64,000 nt of DNA from Bradyrhizobium sp. (GCA_030681365.1 JAUXWH010000158.1:1-64000), one strand, 5' to 3'. Counted from the stretch's first letter, positions 40,549 to 51,434 are shown. Notes: generated from the letters alone by a model not told the origin. Numbers and translations are program-made.

Positions 40549-42027
40549 GTGAGACAACGCGCTGACGCGGCGGCCGGCCGGCTTGCGGCCATTCCGGGCG
40601 GAAATCGTGCAGTACGATGGCTGGCGGCGCTGTGCATGATCGTCAGTTCCACGGGCTGCATTCTGACCAAGGATCTGCCCGACCCGGCGCTGGACATCCC
40701 TGAAGGCTACAAGGCCGCGCGATTGACCCGCACCGACGCCCCGCCCACGCTGGACTGGTGGCGCGGCTTCCGCTCGCCGGAACTGACTTCGCTGATGGAG
40801 GAAGCCCAGACCGTCAATCTGGACATCGCCGCGGCTACCGCGCGCTTCATCCAGGCGGACGCCCAGGCGCGCGTGACGGGTGCTGCGCTGTTGCCGAGCC
40901 TCAGCGGCACGGGTCAACAGACCTATTCCCGCAGTTCCGGGTCCAGTTCCAGCGGCTTGACCAATGGCGGCCGTGAAGTCGTCAACTACCAGTCCTCGCT
41001 CAGCGCCAGCTACGAGCTCGATTTCTGGGGCAAGAACCGCGACGCCGCGCAGGCGGCGGAAGAGACTGCCATCGCCACCCGCTTCGATCGCGACGTGGTG
41101 GCGCTGACCGCGCTGGTCAGCGTTGCCAACGCCTATTTTCAGGTGCTGGCGGCGCAGGACCGGATTCGAACCGCCGAACGCAACATCGCCAGCGCGCAGC
41201 GCATTCTAGACGCCATCAAGCAGCGTTTGAGCGCCGGCACCGGAACCGACCTCGACGTCGCGCAGCAGGAAGCCGTGCTGGCCAATCAGCGCGCGGCGGT
41301 GCCGACCCTGCGCCAGACGCTGGCGCAAAACGTCAACGCCCTGGCCACGCTGGTGTCGCGGCCGCCGGAAAGCGTGCGCGTTAAAGGCGGCTCGCTCAAC
41401 CGGATTTCGTCGCCGCGGGTGACGCCGGGCCTGCCGTCGGAATTGCTGACACAGCGGCCGGACATCAGGCGCCAGGAAGCGTACCTCGCCGCCGCCACCG
41501 CCAATGTCGGCAGCGCCCGCGCGCAGTTCTTTCCGTCGATTCAGCTGACCGGGTCGGGCGGCTATCAGAGTTCGTCGCTGGCATCGTTGTTCCAGCCGCA
41601 AGCCGCGTTCTTCAACGTGGTCGGCGGCCTGACCCAGCCGATCTTCGATGGTGGCAGAATTCTGGGCAATTTCGAATTCACCAAAGCGAGGCAGGACGAG
41701 CTGCTGCAGACCTACCGCAAGACGGTGGTCCAGTCGTTTGCCGATGTCGACAATGCGCTGGTGGCGATCCGCCAGACCACCGAGAGGCTGCGGCTGCAGC
41801 GCGAGGTTCTGGCGGCCTCGCGGCGGGCGTTTCAACTGTCCGAGCAGCAGCTGCGCGCCGGCACGGCGGACATCGTAACCGTGCTAAATACGCAACTGAC
41901 GTTGTTTCAGGCGGAGGATTCGCTGTCGCAGGCCCAACTGGCGCGGCTGCTGGCGATCGTCAGCCTGTATCAGGCGCTGGGGGGCGGCTGGGAGCCAAGG
42001 ATGGAAAGACCGGTCGATGCTCTTTAA
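40549..42027 (+). CDS. RND efflux outer membrane lipoprotein (NodT family)
   Basis: Lipoprotein signal ending in STGC; tandem OEP repeats; heads adaptor/permease operon. Confidence 0.9.
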   Translation: MRQRADAAAGRLAAIPGGNRAVRWLAALCMIVSSTGCILTKDLPDPALDIPEGYKAARLTRTDAPPTLDWWRGFRSPELTSLMEEAQTVNLDIAAATARFIQADAQARVTGAALLPSLSGTGQQTYSRSSGSSSSGLTNGGREVVNYQSSLSASYELDFWGKNRDAAQAAEETAIATRFDRDVVALTALVSVANAYFQVLAAQDRIRTAERNIASAQRILDAIKQRLSAGTGTDLDVAQQEAVLANQRAAVPTLRQTLAQNVNALATLVSRPPESVRVKGGSLNRISSPRVTPGLPSELLTQRPDIRRQEAYLAAATANVGSARAQFFPSIQLTGSGGYQSSSLASLFQPQAAFFNVVGGLTQPIFDGGRILGNFEFTKARQDELLQTYRKTVVQSFADVDNALVAIRQTTERLRLQREVLAASRRAFQLSEQQLRAGTADIVTVLNTQLTLFQAEDSLSQAQLARLLAIVSLYQALGGGWEPRMERPVDAL

Positions 42028-43381
42028 GCCGGATGTGGACACTGCGAAAACCGCCGGCAAAGGCGTCGCGCGCAGCGCGGTCCGCCGCATGGTTTCGATC
42101 ACGCTCACGCTCGTGATACTCGCCGGCCTCGGCTACATCGGCTGGACAGCGCTGCAGCAGAAACCGACCGCCGGACGCGGCGGCGGCATGCCGCGCGATC
42201 TGCCGGTGCCGGTGCTGGCGGCGACGCCGCGCGTCCAGGACGTGCCTGTTTATCTCGACGGCGTCGGCTCGGTCCGCGCGCTCAACAACGTGGTGGTGCG
42301 CGCCCAGGTCGACGGCAAGCTGATCTCGGTCAATTTCACCGAGGGGCAGGACGTCAAGAAGGGTGACGTGCTCGGCGAGATCGATCCCGTGATCTACAAG
42401 GCGCAGTACGACCAAGCGGTCGCCAAGAAGGCGCAGGACGAAGCGCAGCTCGCCAATATGCGGCTCGATCTCGCGCGCTACCAGCAACTCGCCGCCTCCA
42501 ATGCCGGCTCCAAGCAGCAGGCCGACACCCAGCGCGCGGTGGTGGCGCAGCAGGAAGCGCTTGTAAACGCCGACCAGGCCGCGATCGACAATGCGCAGGC
42601 GATGCTCGGTTACACCAAAATCATCGCGCCCTTGTCGGGCCGCGCCGGGCTGCGGCAGGTCGACCAGGGCAACATCATCCGCGCTTCCGACCCGACCGGT
42701 CTCGTCATCATCACCCATCTGCAGCCGATCGCCGTGCAGTTCAGCCTGCCGCAGCAGCAGATCGTGCGGGTCAACGCCGCCTCCGCCAGGGGCACGCTGG
42801 CCGTCGATGTGTTCGGCAATGACGGCGTCACGGTGGTCGACACCGGAACGCTGAAGGGCATCGACAACCAGGTCGATCCGACTACCGGGACGCTCAAGCT
42901 CAAGGCCGAATTTCCCAACGCCAACTTCCAGCTCTGGCCGGGCCAGTTCGTCAATATCCGGCTGAAGGTCGAAACCCTTGCCAACGCGCTGGTGGTACCG
43001 ACCTCCGCGGTGCAGCGCGGCCCGCTCGGAACTTTCAGCTACGTGATCGGCGAGGGGGATGTGGTAACGGCCAAGCCGGTCGTGGTGACGCAGCAGAACG
43101 AAACCGATGCCGTGATATCAAGCGGACTGACGGCTTCCGATCGCGTCGTGACCACGGGTTTTGCCAATCTGTCGGATGGCGCCAAGGTCTTCATCGGCAA
43201 AGACGATCAGACGCCATCAGCCGATCTCGCCCCACGCAAGCGGACCCGGGCACCGGACGCGGCAGGCAAGGCCAGCGAGCGCCGCGGCAAGAAGGGCGAG
43301 GGTGATCAAAAGGGGCAGACCGGACCGGCACCGGCGGAGGGGAGCATCAAGTCAGGCAGCGGAGCGAAGTCGCCGCCATGA
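42017..43381 (+). CDS. RND efflux periplasmic adaptor (MdtA-like)
   Basis: VYLDGVGSVRALNNVVVRAQVDGKLISVNFTEGQDVKKGDVLGEIDP. Confidence 0.92.
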   Translation: MLFKPDVDTAKTAGKGVARSAVRRMVSITLTLVILAGLGYIGWTALQQKPTAGRGGGMPRDLPVPVLAATPRVQDVPVYLDGVGSVRALNNVVVRAQVDGKLISVNFTEGQDVKKGDVLGEIDPVIYKAQYDQAVAKKAQDEAQLANMRLDLARYQQLAASNAGSKQQADTQRAVVAQQEALVNADQAAIDNAQAMLGYTKIIAPLSGRAGLRQVDQGNIIRASDPTGLVIITHLQPIAVQFSLPQQQIVRVNAASARGTLAVDVFGNDGVTVVDTGTLKGIDNQVDPTTGTLKLKAEFPNANFQLWPGQFVNIRLKVETLANALVVPTSAVQRGPLGTFSYVIGEGDVVTAKPVVVTQQNETDAVISSGLTASDRVVTTGFANLSDGAKVFIGKDDQTPSADLAPRKRTRAPDAAGKASERRGKKGEGDQKGQTGPAPAEGSIKSGSGAKSPP

Positions 43382-43448
43382 CCGAACCATTCGGCGCCTG
43401 CAGAATCCCGAACTGAACACATGACTTCGCAAGCGTGAACGCACAGCC

Positions 43449-46400
43449 ATGAGCGTCTCGGAACCCTTCATTCGCCGCCCGATCGCGACCTCGCTGCTGG
43501 GGGTCGCGCTGCTGATCGGCGGCGCGCTCGGCTACTGGGCATTGCCGGTATCGGCACTGCCGCAGGTCGACTTCCCGACGGTGCAGGTGTCGACGCAATT
43601 GCCGGGCGCCAGCCCCGACGTGATCGCCTCGCTGATCACCGCACCGCTGGAGCGCCAGCTCGGCCAGATCCCGTCGCTGACGTCGATGCAGTCCACCAGT
43701 TCGTTCGGCGTCAGCCAGATTTCGCTGCAGTTCGATCTTAGCCGCGACATCGACGGCGCGACGCAGGACGTGCAGGCCGCGATCAATGCCGCGGCCGGAA
43801 TCCTGCCGAAGAACCTGCCGTATCCGCCCGTCTACGCCAAGGTCAATCCGGCGGATGCGGCGGTCATGACGCTGGCGCTGACGTCGGAGACGATTTCGCT
43901 GCGCGCCATGAGCGATCTCGCCGACACCATTCTGGCGCAACGCCTGAGTCAGATTTCGGGAGTGGGGCGCGTCGCGGTGCTCGGTGGCCTGAAGCCCGCG
44001 GTGCGGGTACAGGCCGATCTGGCGCGGCTCGCCGCCTACGGCATTTCGATGGAGGATCTGCGCGCCGCGATCGCCGGCGCCAATGTCTCCGGCCCGAAGG
44101 GATCGCTGGACGGCGCACAGCAGGCCTACACCATCGCCGCCAACGACCAGATCGCGGCGGCGGAAGCCTACAAGCCGATCATCATCGCCTATCGCAACGG
44201 CGCGCCGGTCACCATCGGCGACGTCGCCATCATCGTCGACGGGCTGGAAAACGACCGCACCGGCGGCTGGTACCAGGGCACGCCGGCGGTCATCATCGAC
44301 ATCCAGCGGCAGCCCGGCGCCAACGTCATCGAGGTGGTGCGCCAGATCCGCGAAGCCATTCCGAAGGTGCAGCGCGCCATGCCGGCCGGCATCACCCTGA
44401 CCGTGGTCAGCGACCGCACCGTCACCATCCGCGCCTCGGTGCATGACGTGCAGTTCACGCTGATCCTGAGCGTGGTGCTGGTGACGCTGGTGGTGCTTCT
44501 GTTCCTGCGCTCGCTGCGCGCCACTTTGATCGCCGGCGTGGCGCTGCCGCTGTCGCTGATCACCTCGTTCGGTATCATGTATTTCGCGGGTTTCAGTCTC
44601 GACAATCTGTCGCTGATGGCGCTGACGATCGGCACCGGCTTCGTGGTCGACGACGCCATCGTGATGATCGAGAACATCGTCCGTCACATGGAGAACGGCG
44701 ATTCCGCGATGGAAGCGTCGCTCAAGGGCGCCAGGGAAATCGGCTTCACGGTCATTTCGCTGACGGTATCGCTGATCGCCGTGTTCATTCCGATGTTGTT
44801 CATGTCGGGATTGATCGGGCGCATGTTCCGCGAGTTCGCGCTGACCCTGACGATCGCGGTGGTGACCTCGGCGGTGGTCTCGCTGACGCTGACGCCGATG
44901 ATGTGCTCGCGGCTGTTGAAGCATGCTCGCGAGGAGTTCCAGGTTCCCGGCCTTGCCGCGGTCTCCCGGGGCATCGACCGCATGGTCGAATTCTATCACC
45001 GCACGTTGCTGTGGGTGCTGCAGCGCCAGCGCGCCACCTTGCTGCTCACCTTTGTCACCATCGCCGCCACCCTGGTTCTCTACGTCATCGCGCCCAAGGG
45101 ATTTTTGCCGCTGCAGGACACCGGATCGATCACCGCGGTGACCCAGGCCGGTCCCGACGTTTCGTTTGCGGAGATGCAGGCACGGCAGAGCAGGGCGGCG
45201 GCAGCGATCCAGGCCGATCCGGACGTGATCGGCGTCGTCTCGGTGATCGGCGCCGGTTCGGTCAACCCGACCACCAATGTCGGCCGCCTGGTGATGACGC
45301 TGAAGCCGCGCGGCGAACGGCGTGACGACGTTTCCGCCGTCGTCGTGCGCCTCAAGGAACGGACGGCGTCGATCCCGGGGATGACGATCTATTTCCAGCC
45401 GGTGCAGGATGTACAGATCTCGACCCAGTCGAGCCGTTCGCAATACCAGTACACGCTGACCGGTACCGACGCGGCGCTGGTGAGCCTGTGGGCCAACCGA
45501 CTGGTGGCCGAACTGCGCGGGGATCCCTTGTTCCGCGACGTCTCGTCGGAGGCTCAGGACGGCGGCCTGCGCGCCTCGCTCGATATCAACCGGCAGCGCG
45601 CCGGCCAGCTCGGTGTCAGCATCCAGGCGATCAACGACACCTTGAACGACGCCTTCGCGCAACGCCAGATTTCCACCATCTACGGGCAGGCCAACCAGTA
45701 CCGGGTGGTGCTGGAGGCGATGCCGGTCTACCAGCGCGATCCCTCGATCCTCTCCAAGCTCTATCTGCCGGGGGTGGCCGGCGCGCAGGTGCCGCTGTCG
45801 GCGGTGGCCACCCTGACCCGCACCACGGCGCCGCTGGCGATCTCGCATCACGCGCAGTTTCCCGCGGTCTCGCTCAGCTTCAACCTGGCGCCGGGCGAGG
45901 CGCTCGGCGACGCCGTCAAGGCCGTCAAATCGATCGAGCAGCGCATCGGCATGCCCGGCAGCATCGTCGGCGTTTACTCGGGCGACGCCGCCGAATTCTC
46001 GAAGTCGCTGGCCGGCCAGCCGTGGCTGATCCTGGCGGCGCTGGTCACCATCTACATCGTGCTCGGCGTGCTCTATGAGAGCTACATTCACCCGATCACC
46101 ATTCTTTCGACGCTGCCGTCGGCCGGCGTCGGCGCCATCCTGGCGCTGATGCTGTTCGGACAGGACCTGTCGGTGATCGGTCTGATCGGCATCATCCTGT
46201 TGATGGGCATCGTCAAGAAGAACGCCATCATGATGATCGACTTCGCGCTGGAAGCGGAGCGGCGCCAGGGCATGTCGCCGGCGGATGCGATCGTGCAGGC
46301 CTGCCTGCTCCGGTTCCGCCCGATCATGATGACGACGCTGGCCGCCCTGTTCGGTGCATTGCCGCTGGCGGTGGAAAGCGGCACCGGCTCCGAGCTGCGC

Positions 46401-46583
46401 TTTCCCTTGGGCATTTCCATCATCGGCGGCCTGCTGCTGAGCCAGCTCTTGACGCTCTACACCACGCCGGTGATTTATCTGGCGCTCGACCGGCTCAACC
46501 GCCGGATCGAAAAGGCGGTGCCGCCGCCGGCGCCGGGAGTGCCGTCACCGCCGGTCGCGGGAGCCACCGAGGGGATGCAGTAA
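43449..46583 (+). CDS. RND efflux permease (MdtB-like)
   Basis: 1044 aa; ISEPFIRRPIATSLL-type start; GFVVDDAIVMIENIVRHMENG. Confidence 0.93.
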   Translation: MSVSEPFIRRPIATSLLGVALLIGGALGYWALPVSALPQVDFPTVQVSTQLPGASPDVIASLITAPLERQLGQIPSLTSMQSTSSFGVSQISLQFDLSRDIDGATQDVQAAINAAAGILPKNLPYPPVYAKVNPADAAVMTLALTSETISLRAMSDLADTILAQRLSQISGVGRVAVLGGLKPAVRVQADLARLAAYGISMEDLRAAIAGANVSGPKGSLDGAQQAYTIAANDQIAAAEAYKPIIIAYRNGAPVTIGDVAIIVDGLENDRTGGWYQGTPAVIIDIQRQPGANVIEVVRQIREAIPKVQRAMPAGITLTVVSDRTVTIRASVHDVQFTLILSVVLVTLVVLLFLRSLRATLIAGVALPLSLITSFGIMYFAGFSLDNLSLMALTIGTGFVVDDAIVMIENIVRHMENGDSAMEASLKGAREIGFTVISLTVSLIAVFIPMLFMSGLIGRMFREFALTLTIAVVTSAVVSLTLTPMMCSRLLKHAREEFQVPGLAAVSRGIDRMVEFYHRTLLWVLQRQRATLLLTFVTIAATLVLYVIAPKGFLPLQDTGSITAVTQAGPDVSFAEMQARQSRAAAAIQADPDVIGVVSVIGAGSVNPTTNVGRLVMTLKPRGERRDDVSAVVVRLKERTASIPGMTIYFQPVQDVQISTQSSRSQYQYTLTGTDAALVSLWANRLVAELRGDPLFRDVSSEAQDGGLRASLDINRQRAGQLGVSIQAINDTLNDAFAQRQISTIYGQANQYRVVLEAMPVYQRDPSILSKLYLPGVAGAQVPLSAVATLTRTTAPLAISHHAQFPAVSLSFNLAPGEALGDAVKAVKSIEQRIGMPGSIVGVYSGDAAEFSKSLAGQPWLILAALVTIYIVLGVLYESYIHPITILSTLPSAGVGAILALMLFGQDLSVIGLIGIILLMGIVKKNAIMMIDFALEAERRQGMSPADAIVQACLLRFRPIMMTTLAALFGALPLAVESGTGSELRFPLGISIIGGLLLSQLLTLYTTPVIYLALDRLNRRIEKAVPPPAPGVPSPPVAGATEGMQ

Positions 46584-49500
46584 TGGCATCGATCTCGGAG
46601 CCGTTCATTCGCCGGCCGGTCGGCACTACATTGCTGGCGATCGGGCTGTTTCTGGTCGGCATGGTGGCCTACGTGTTTTTGCCGGTGGCCGCGGTTCCCA
46701 ATGTCGACTTCCCAATGATCCGGGTATCGGCGTCGCGTCCGGGCGCCGATCCCTCGATCATGGCGGCGACCGTGGCCGCTCCGCTGGAACGGCGGCTCGG
46801 CGAGATCGCCGGCATCACCCAGATCACGTCGACGAGTTCGCTGGGATCGACCAGCATCCAGCTGCAATTCGCCATCGGCCGCGACATCGACCGCGCCGCG
46901 CGCGACGTGCAGGCCGCCATCAACGCCTCGCTGGCGGATCTGCCGACCGATCTGCCGTCCCTGCCTCGGTTCCGCAAAGCCAATCCGGCGGCGGCGCCGG
47001 TGTTCGTGCTGGCGCTGACGTCGAAGACGATTGGCTCGAGCGCGATGTATGACGTGGCCGACACCGTGATCGCCCAGCGCATCTCGCAGGTGCCCGGGGT
47101 GGGCGAGGTGACCGTGAGCGGCGCCGACCAGCCCGCGGTCCGCATCGCGCTCAACCCGGTCGCGCTGTCCAATGCGGGAATTTCGACCGATGCGGTCCGG
47201 CTCGCGATCGTCGGCGCCAATCCGCTCGGCCCGGTCGGCATCTTCGATGGCGAGCGCCAGAGCGAGACCCTGTCGACCAACCGGCAGATGCGGACCGCGG
47301 TCGAATTCCGCGACATCCTGATCAAGAGTTCGAACGGCAATTATGTCCGGCTGTCCGACGTGGCCGAGGTCGAGGACTCCGTGCGCAACACCCGTTCGAT
47401 CGCCTGGTTCAACAAGCAGCCGGCCGTGCTGATTCAGATTACAAAACAGGGCGACGCCAACGTCATCGACACCGTCGACCGCGTGAAGGCGCTGATCCCT
47501 GAACTGAAGCAGTGGATCCCTGCCGGGGTCGAGATCTCGACCCTGGTCGATCGCACCGGAACCATCCGCGCCAGCGTGGAGGACATGGAATGGACGCTGC
47601 TGGCGACGGCCTTCCTGGTCATGTTGGTGGTATTCACCTTCCTGCGCCGGACCACGCCGACCATCGCCGCCGGCGTAGCAGTGCCGTTGGCGCTGGCCGG
47701 CACCTGCGCCGGGATGTGGCTGGCCGGTTTCTCCATCAACAATTTGACGCTGATGGCGCTGGCGATTTCGGTCGGCTTCGTGGTCGACGACGCCATCGTC
47801 ATGATCGAGAACATGTACCGCAACCTTGAACGGGGCATGAAGCCGTATCAGGCTGCACTGGAAGGCGCCAAACAGATCGGCTTCACGGTGCTGTCGATCA
47901 GCCTGTCGCTGATCGCGGCCTTCACGCCGCTGGTGTTCATGGACGGGATTGTCGGCCGGCTGTTGCGGGAATTCTCGCTGACCCTGACCTTCGCCATCGT
48001 GGTTTCCACCGTGGTGTCGCTGACGGTCACGCCGATGATCTGCGCGCATTACATCAAGCAGGCGACGTCCCACAACGCCACCTGGTTCGACCGCGCCGTC
48101 GAAGGCACGCTGTCGCGGATCGTCGCCTTCTATACGCGGACGCTGCGCGTGGTGCTGGGATTTCCGATCCTGACCCTGATCGTGTTTTTCGCCACCATCG
48201 CGCTGACGGTGGTGCTCTATATCAAAACGCCCAAGGGCTACTTCCCGGTCGACGATTCCGGCTTTGTGATCGGCGGGACCCGGGCGTCGCCCGACACCTC
48301 GTTCCAGGCGATGCTGAAGCTGCAGCAGCAGCTCGCCGACATCGTCATGGCCGACCCGGCGGTGGCTGGAATCGGGTCGATGCTTGGCGGCGAGGGCGGC
48401 CCGGGAGGCGGGGGGTCCAATCGCGGCAGGATGTTCATAAGCCTCAAGCCACCCGCGGAGCGGGGCGGCATGTCGACCCAGCTCGTGATCGACCGGCTGC
48501 GCAAGGATCTCTATCGCGTCGCCGGCATCCGGCTGTTCATGTTTGCGGCGCAGGATATCCGCGCCGGCGGCCGGCAGAGTGATTCCGATTTCCAGTACAC
48601 GCTGACCAGTCCCGATCTCGCGCTGCTGCAGAAATGGGCGCCGATCGTCGGCAAGCGCATGGAGAGCGTCGAGGGCATCACCGACATTTCCAGCGACCGC
48701 GATCCCGGGGGCCTGCAATTGACCCTGGCGATCGACCGCAAGACCGCATCGAGCCTCGGCGTTCGCGTCCAGGACATCGACAACGCTCTCAACAATGCGT
48801 TCTCGCAGCGGCAGATCTCGATCATCTACACCCAGCGCAACCAGTACATGGTGGTGCTGGAGATCGACCCGAAATTCCAGGCCGATCCGTCCAACCTCGA
48901 GCAGATCTTCGTCGCCGGCGCCAACGGCGCGCAGGTGCCGCTCTCCGCCGTGGTGCGCACCAGCCGCGGATTGTCGCCGCTCGCGGTCTATCATTCGCAG
49001 TCGTTTCCCTCGACCACGGTGTCGTTCAACCTGCTTCCCGATGTGCCGCTGGAGGTCGCGACCACCAACATCCAGCGCGCGGTCGACGAATTGCATATTC
49101 CGGAGGGCATCCGGGGCAGCTTCGATGGCAATGCCGGCGATTTCAACAGGACCACCGGGCGGCAGCCGCTGCTGATCCTCGGCGCGCTGGTGGCGATGTA
49201 TATCGTGCTGGGGGTGCTGTACGAGAGTCTGGCCCATCCCCTGACCATCATCTCGACGCTGCCTTCCGCCGGGTTGGGCGCGCTGCTGGCGCTGCAGGTC
49301 ACCAATACGCCGCTGACCGTGATCGCCTTCGTCGGCATCATCCTGTTGATCGGCATCGTCAAAAAGAACGGCATCATGATGGTGGATTTTGCCCTGGACG
49401 CCGAACGGAATCGCGGCCTGTCGTCCGCCGACGCTATTTTCGAGGCATGCAGGGCCCGGTTCCGCCCGATCCTGATGACGACGCTGGCGGCCCTGTTCGC

Positions 49501-49693
49501 CGGGATTCCGCTGGTGATCGCCACCGGCCCCGGCACCGAGCTGCGCCGGCCGCTCGGCATCACCATCATCGGCGGGCTGCTCGTGTCGCAGGTCCTGACG
49601 CTCTACACGACGCCGGTGATCTATCTCCTGATCGACCGGCTGCGGCGGCGGTGGCGATCCCGGCCTCAAGCGGTCGCGTTACCCGCGGAATAG
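46583..49693 (+). CDS. RND efflux permease (MdtC-like)
   Basis: 1036 aa; ISEPFIRRPVGTTLLAIGLFLVG; GFVVDDAIVMIENMYRNLERG. Confidence 0.93.
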   Translation: MASISEPFIRRPVGTTLLAIGLFLVGMVAYVFLPVAAVPNVDFPMIRVSASRPGADPSIMAATVAAPLERRLGEIAGITQITSTSSLGSTSIQLQFAIGRDIDRAARDVQAAINASLADLPTDLPSLPRFRKANPAAAPVFVLALTSKTIGSSAMYDVADTVIAQRISQVPGVGEVTVSGADQPAVRIALNPVALSNAGISTDAVRLAIVGANPLGPVGIFDGERQSETLSTNRQMRTAVEFRDILIKSSNGNYVRLSDVAEVEDSVRNTRSIAWFNKQPAVLIQITKQGDANVIDTVDRVKALIPELKQWIPAGVEISTLVDRTGTIRASVEDMEWTLLATAFLVMLVVFTFLRRTTPTIAAGVAVPLALAGTCAGMWLAGFSINNLTLMALAISVGFVVDDAIVMIENMYRNLERGMKPYQAALEGAKQIGFTVLSISLSLIAAFTPLVFMDGIVGRLLREFSLTLTFAIVVSTVVSLTVTPMICAHYIKQATSHNATWFDRAVEGTLSRIVAFYTRTLRVVLGFPILTLIVFFATIALTVVLYIKTPKGYFPVDDSGFVIGGTRASPDTSFQAMLKLQQQLADIVMADPAVAGIGSMLGGEGGPGGGGSNRGRMFISLKPPAERGGMSTQLVIDRLRKDLYRVAGIRLFMFAAQDIRAGGRQSDSDFQYTLTSPDLALLQKWAPIVGKRMESVEGITDISSDRDPGGLQLTLAIDRKTASSLGVRVQDIDNALNNAFSQRQISIIYTQRNQYMVVLEIDPKFQADPSNLEQIFVAGANGAQVPLSAVVRTSRGLSPLAVYHSQSFPSTTVSFNLLPDVPLEVATTNIQRAVDELHIPEGIRGSFDGNAGDFNRTTGRQPLLILGALVAMYIVLGVLYESLAHPLTIISTLPSAGLGALLALQVTNTPLTVIAFVGIILLIGIVKKNGIMMVDFALDAERNRGLSSADAIFEACRARFRPILMTTLAALFAGIPLVIATGPGTELRRPLGITIIGGLLVSQVLTLYTTPVIYLLIDRLRRRWRSRPQAVALPAE

Positions 49694-49751
49694 GGCCTGA
49701 ACCGGACTTTGCGTTGTTGAAGCGCAGGCCCGGCAAGCGTATAGCGGGCCC

Positions 49752-50483
49752 ATGTCAAAACATCCCGAGCCTGAAATGGCCGCCGCCGTGGAGGTGGTGC
49801 CGGACTGTCCGCAGTGCCAGAAGCCGATGCCGCTGTGCATCTGCGACAGCATCACGCCGATCGAAAACAAGATCTCGCTGTTGATCCTGCAGCATCCGCA
49901 GGAGCAGGACAGGGCGCTCGGAACGGCGCGGCTGACCGCGCTGCATTTTCCGAACGCGGTGCTCAAGATCGGGCTGTCGTGGCCGAGCCTGTCCAAGGCG
50001 CTGGGACGCCGGGTGCTCGATCCCTCGCGCTGGGCGGTGCTCTATCTCGGTTCCGCCAAGGTCGCGGACCTCGAGACCGACCGCGATATCGTCGCCATCG
50101 ACCACAAGGGCCGGGCCGAGGAGACCCAACGCGGCCTCCTGAAAGACATCGAGGGCATCGTGCTGCTCGACGGCACCTGGAGCCAGGCCAAGGCGCTGTG
50201 GTGGCGCAACGCCTGGATGCTGAAATGCCAGCGCGTCATCCTTGGGCCCACGCAGCCGTCGCGCTATGGCAAGCTGCGCAAGGAGCCGCGCGGCGACGGC
50301 CTGTCGACCATCGAGGCGGCGGCGATGCTGTTGTCCGGGCTCGAAAAGCGGCCCGATATCGCCGAGACGCTGCACGCCAGTTTCGAGCGGATGCTGGCGA
50401 GATATCGAGAAGTGCAGAACACCATGCCGGCGATCGCGCCGAAGCCGAAAAAGAAGGATTATCGCCGGCGCAAGCGGGCTTGA
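49752..50483 (+). CDS. DTW domain-containing protein (tRNA-uridine aminocarboxypropyltransferase-like)
   Basis: CPQCQKPMPLCICDSITPIENKISLLILQHPQEQ and VLLDGTWSQAKALWWRN. Confidence 0.88.
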   Translation: MSKHPEPEMAAAVEVVPDCPQCQKPMPLCICDSITPIENKISLLILQHPQEQDRALGTARLTALHFPNAVLKIGLSWPSLSKALGRRVLDPSRWAVLYLGSAKVADLETDRDIVAIDHKGRAEETQRGLLKDIEGIVLLDGTWSQAKALWWRNAWMLKCQRVILGPTQPSRYGKLRKEPRGDGLSTIEAAAMLLSGLEKRPDIAETLHASFERMLARYREVQNTMPAIAPKPKKKDYRRRKRA

Positions 50484-50573
50484 ACAAGGCGGTTCGAGCG
50501 AAGCCGGCGCGTCATCCGGGACTGTCAGGCTCTTGGTTGCCTATCCCGGGCAGGCCGTATATGAGTTCGCCCC

Positions 50574-50616
50574 CAATGGGGCCACGTGGCGGAGTGGTTA
50601 CGCAACGGTCTGCAAA
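50574..50616 (+). repeat. Left attachment-site repeat (tRNA-Cys 5' fragment from 50580)
   Basis: CAATGGGGCCACGTGGCGGAGTGGTTACGCAACGGTCTGCAAA identical to 61369-61411. Confidence 0.95.
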
Positions 50617-50734
50617 GACTATTCCGGCCGTAGCGGGTAGGGGCGGCCAGTACCGAAACGTCCCATTTCATAGGCGTTTCTGAGCGAGCCGCGCCCATCC
50701 CGTCCCTTGCAGTATTGGCCTGTTTTATTGAGTT

Positions 50735-50754
50735 GGGTGCCATTTCGGGTGCCA
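50735..50754 (+). promoter_or_regulatory. Candidate integrase arm-type sites, left end
   Basis: GGGTGCCA-TTTC-GGGTGCCA; same paired octamer at right end. Confidence 0.55.
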
Positions 50755-50802
50755 ACTCCTCATCCATGGTCGGGGCCGACGGGTTCGCCTTTCGAAGCCG
50801 AA

Positions 50803-50994
50803 CTAGCTGCTCCGCTTGGACATCTCTTCACGTAAATCCGCAATCGCCTGCCCGGTCTCTTCTAACGCGCCAACGAGGCCGCGCATGATCCCGTTGGCCT
50901 GTTCCTGCAGCTCGTTCTGCTTATCGACCGACTTTTGTAACTGATACAGCGCGTTTTCAAGGTCGGCGTGGTCATTGTCCATGGTGCTTTCCAT
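50803..50994 (-). CDS. Small hypothetical coiled-coil protein (63 aa)
   Basis: MESTMDNDHADLENALYQLQKSVDKQNELQEQANGIMRGLVGALEETGQAIADLREEMSKRSS. Confidence 0.55.
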   Translation of the reverse strand: MESTMDNDHADLENALYQLQKSVDKQNELQEQANGIMRGLVGALEETGQAIADLREEMSKRSS

Positions 50995-51159
50995 TCTGTT
51001 GTTTGCGGCGTAGCTTAGGCGCCGGCCGGGGTGCTGGTAACACCCCGACCGACTTGCCATCAACAGCCGTAAGCGGGCCGCCGATGACCGATTCCCCAGA
51101 TACCACGAATCTAACTGGCTGCCCGCCTCGGCGTTTTCAACGCACAGGGAGGCTGAGCC

Positions 51160-51408
51160 ATGAGGTTCTTTGATCCAGGAAATGTCGCTGACTTTTTCGT
51201 CCACAATATCGAGCGCGTCGACAGCATGGGGAGCACGTCTCGGATCGTGTTCTGCACTCCCAAGTCTGATCGGGGCGAGACAGTCAACGAATCAGTTTTG
51301 TCGCTGATAGTACCGACCGACCAACTCGCCGGCATGGTAGGGAAGCTTATGCAGGCGCCGAGCGCTTCGATCACCCGCAAAGTCGAGAGCGACGAGGTTC
51401 TGCACTAG
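51160..51408 (+). CDS. Hypothetical protein (82 aa)
   Basis: MRFFDPGNVADFFVHNIERVDSMGSTSRIVFCTPKSDRGETVNESVLSLIVPTDQLAGMVGKLMQ; plus strand at the element's left end. Confidence 0.55.
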   Translation: MRFFDPGNVADFFVHNIERVDSMGSTSRIVFCTPKSDRGETVNESVLSLIVPTDQLAGMVGKLMQAPSASITRKVESDEVLH

Positions 51409-51434
51409 CCCGCGCGCCGGGCGGCGGGGGGTTA

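Noticed and set aside
43347-46091. 914-aa minus-strand ORF
   Set aside because: Antisense of the first RND permease gene; low-complexity shadow ORF.
46475-49669. 1064-aa minus-strand ORF
   Set aside because: Antisense of the second RND permease gene; Arg/His/Gln/Gly-rich composition typical of GC-rich shadow ORFs.
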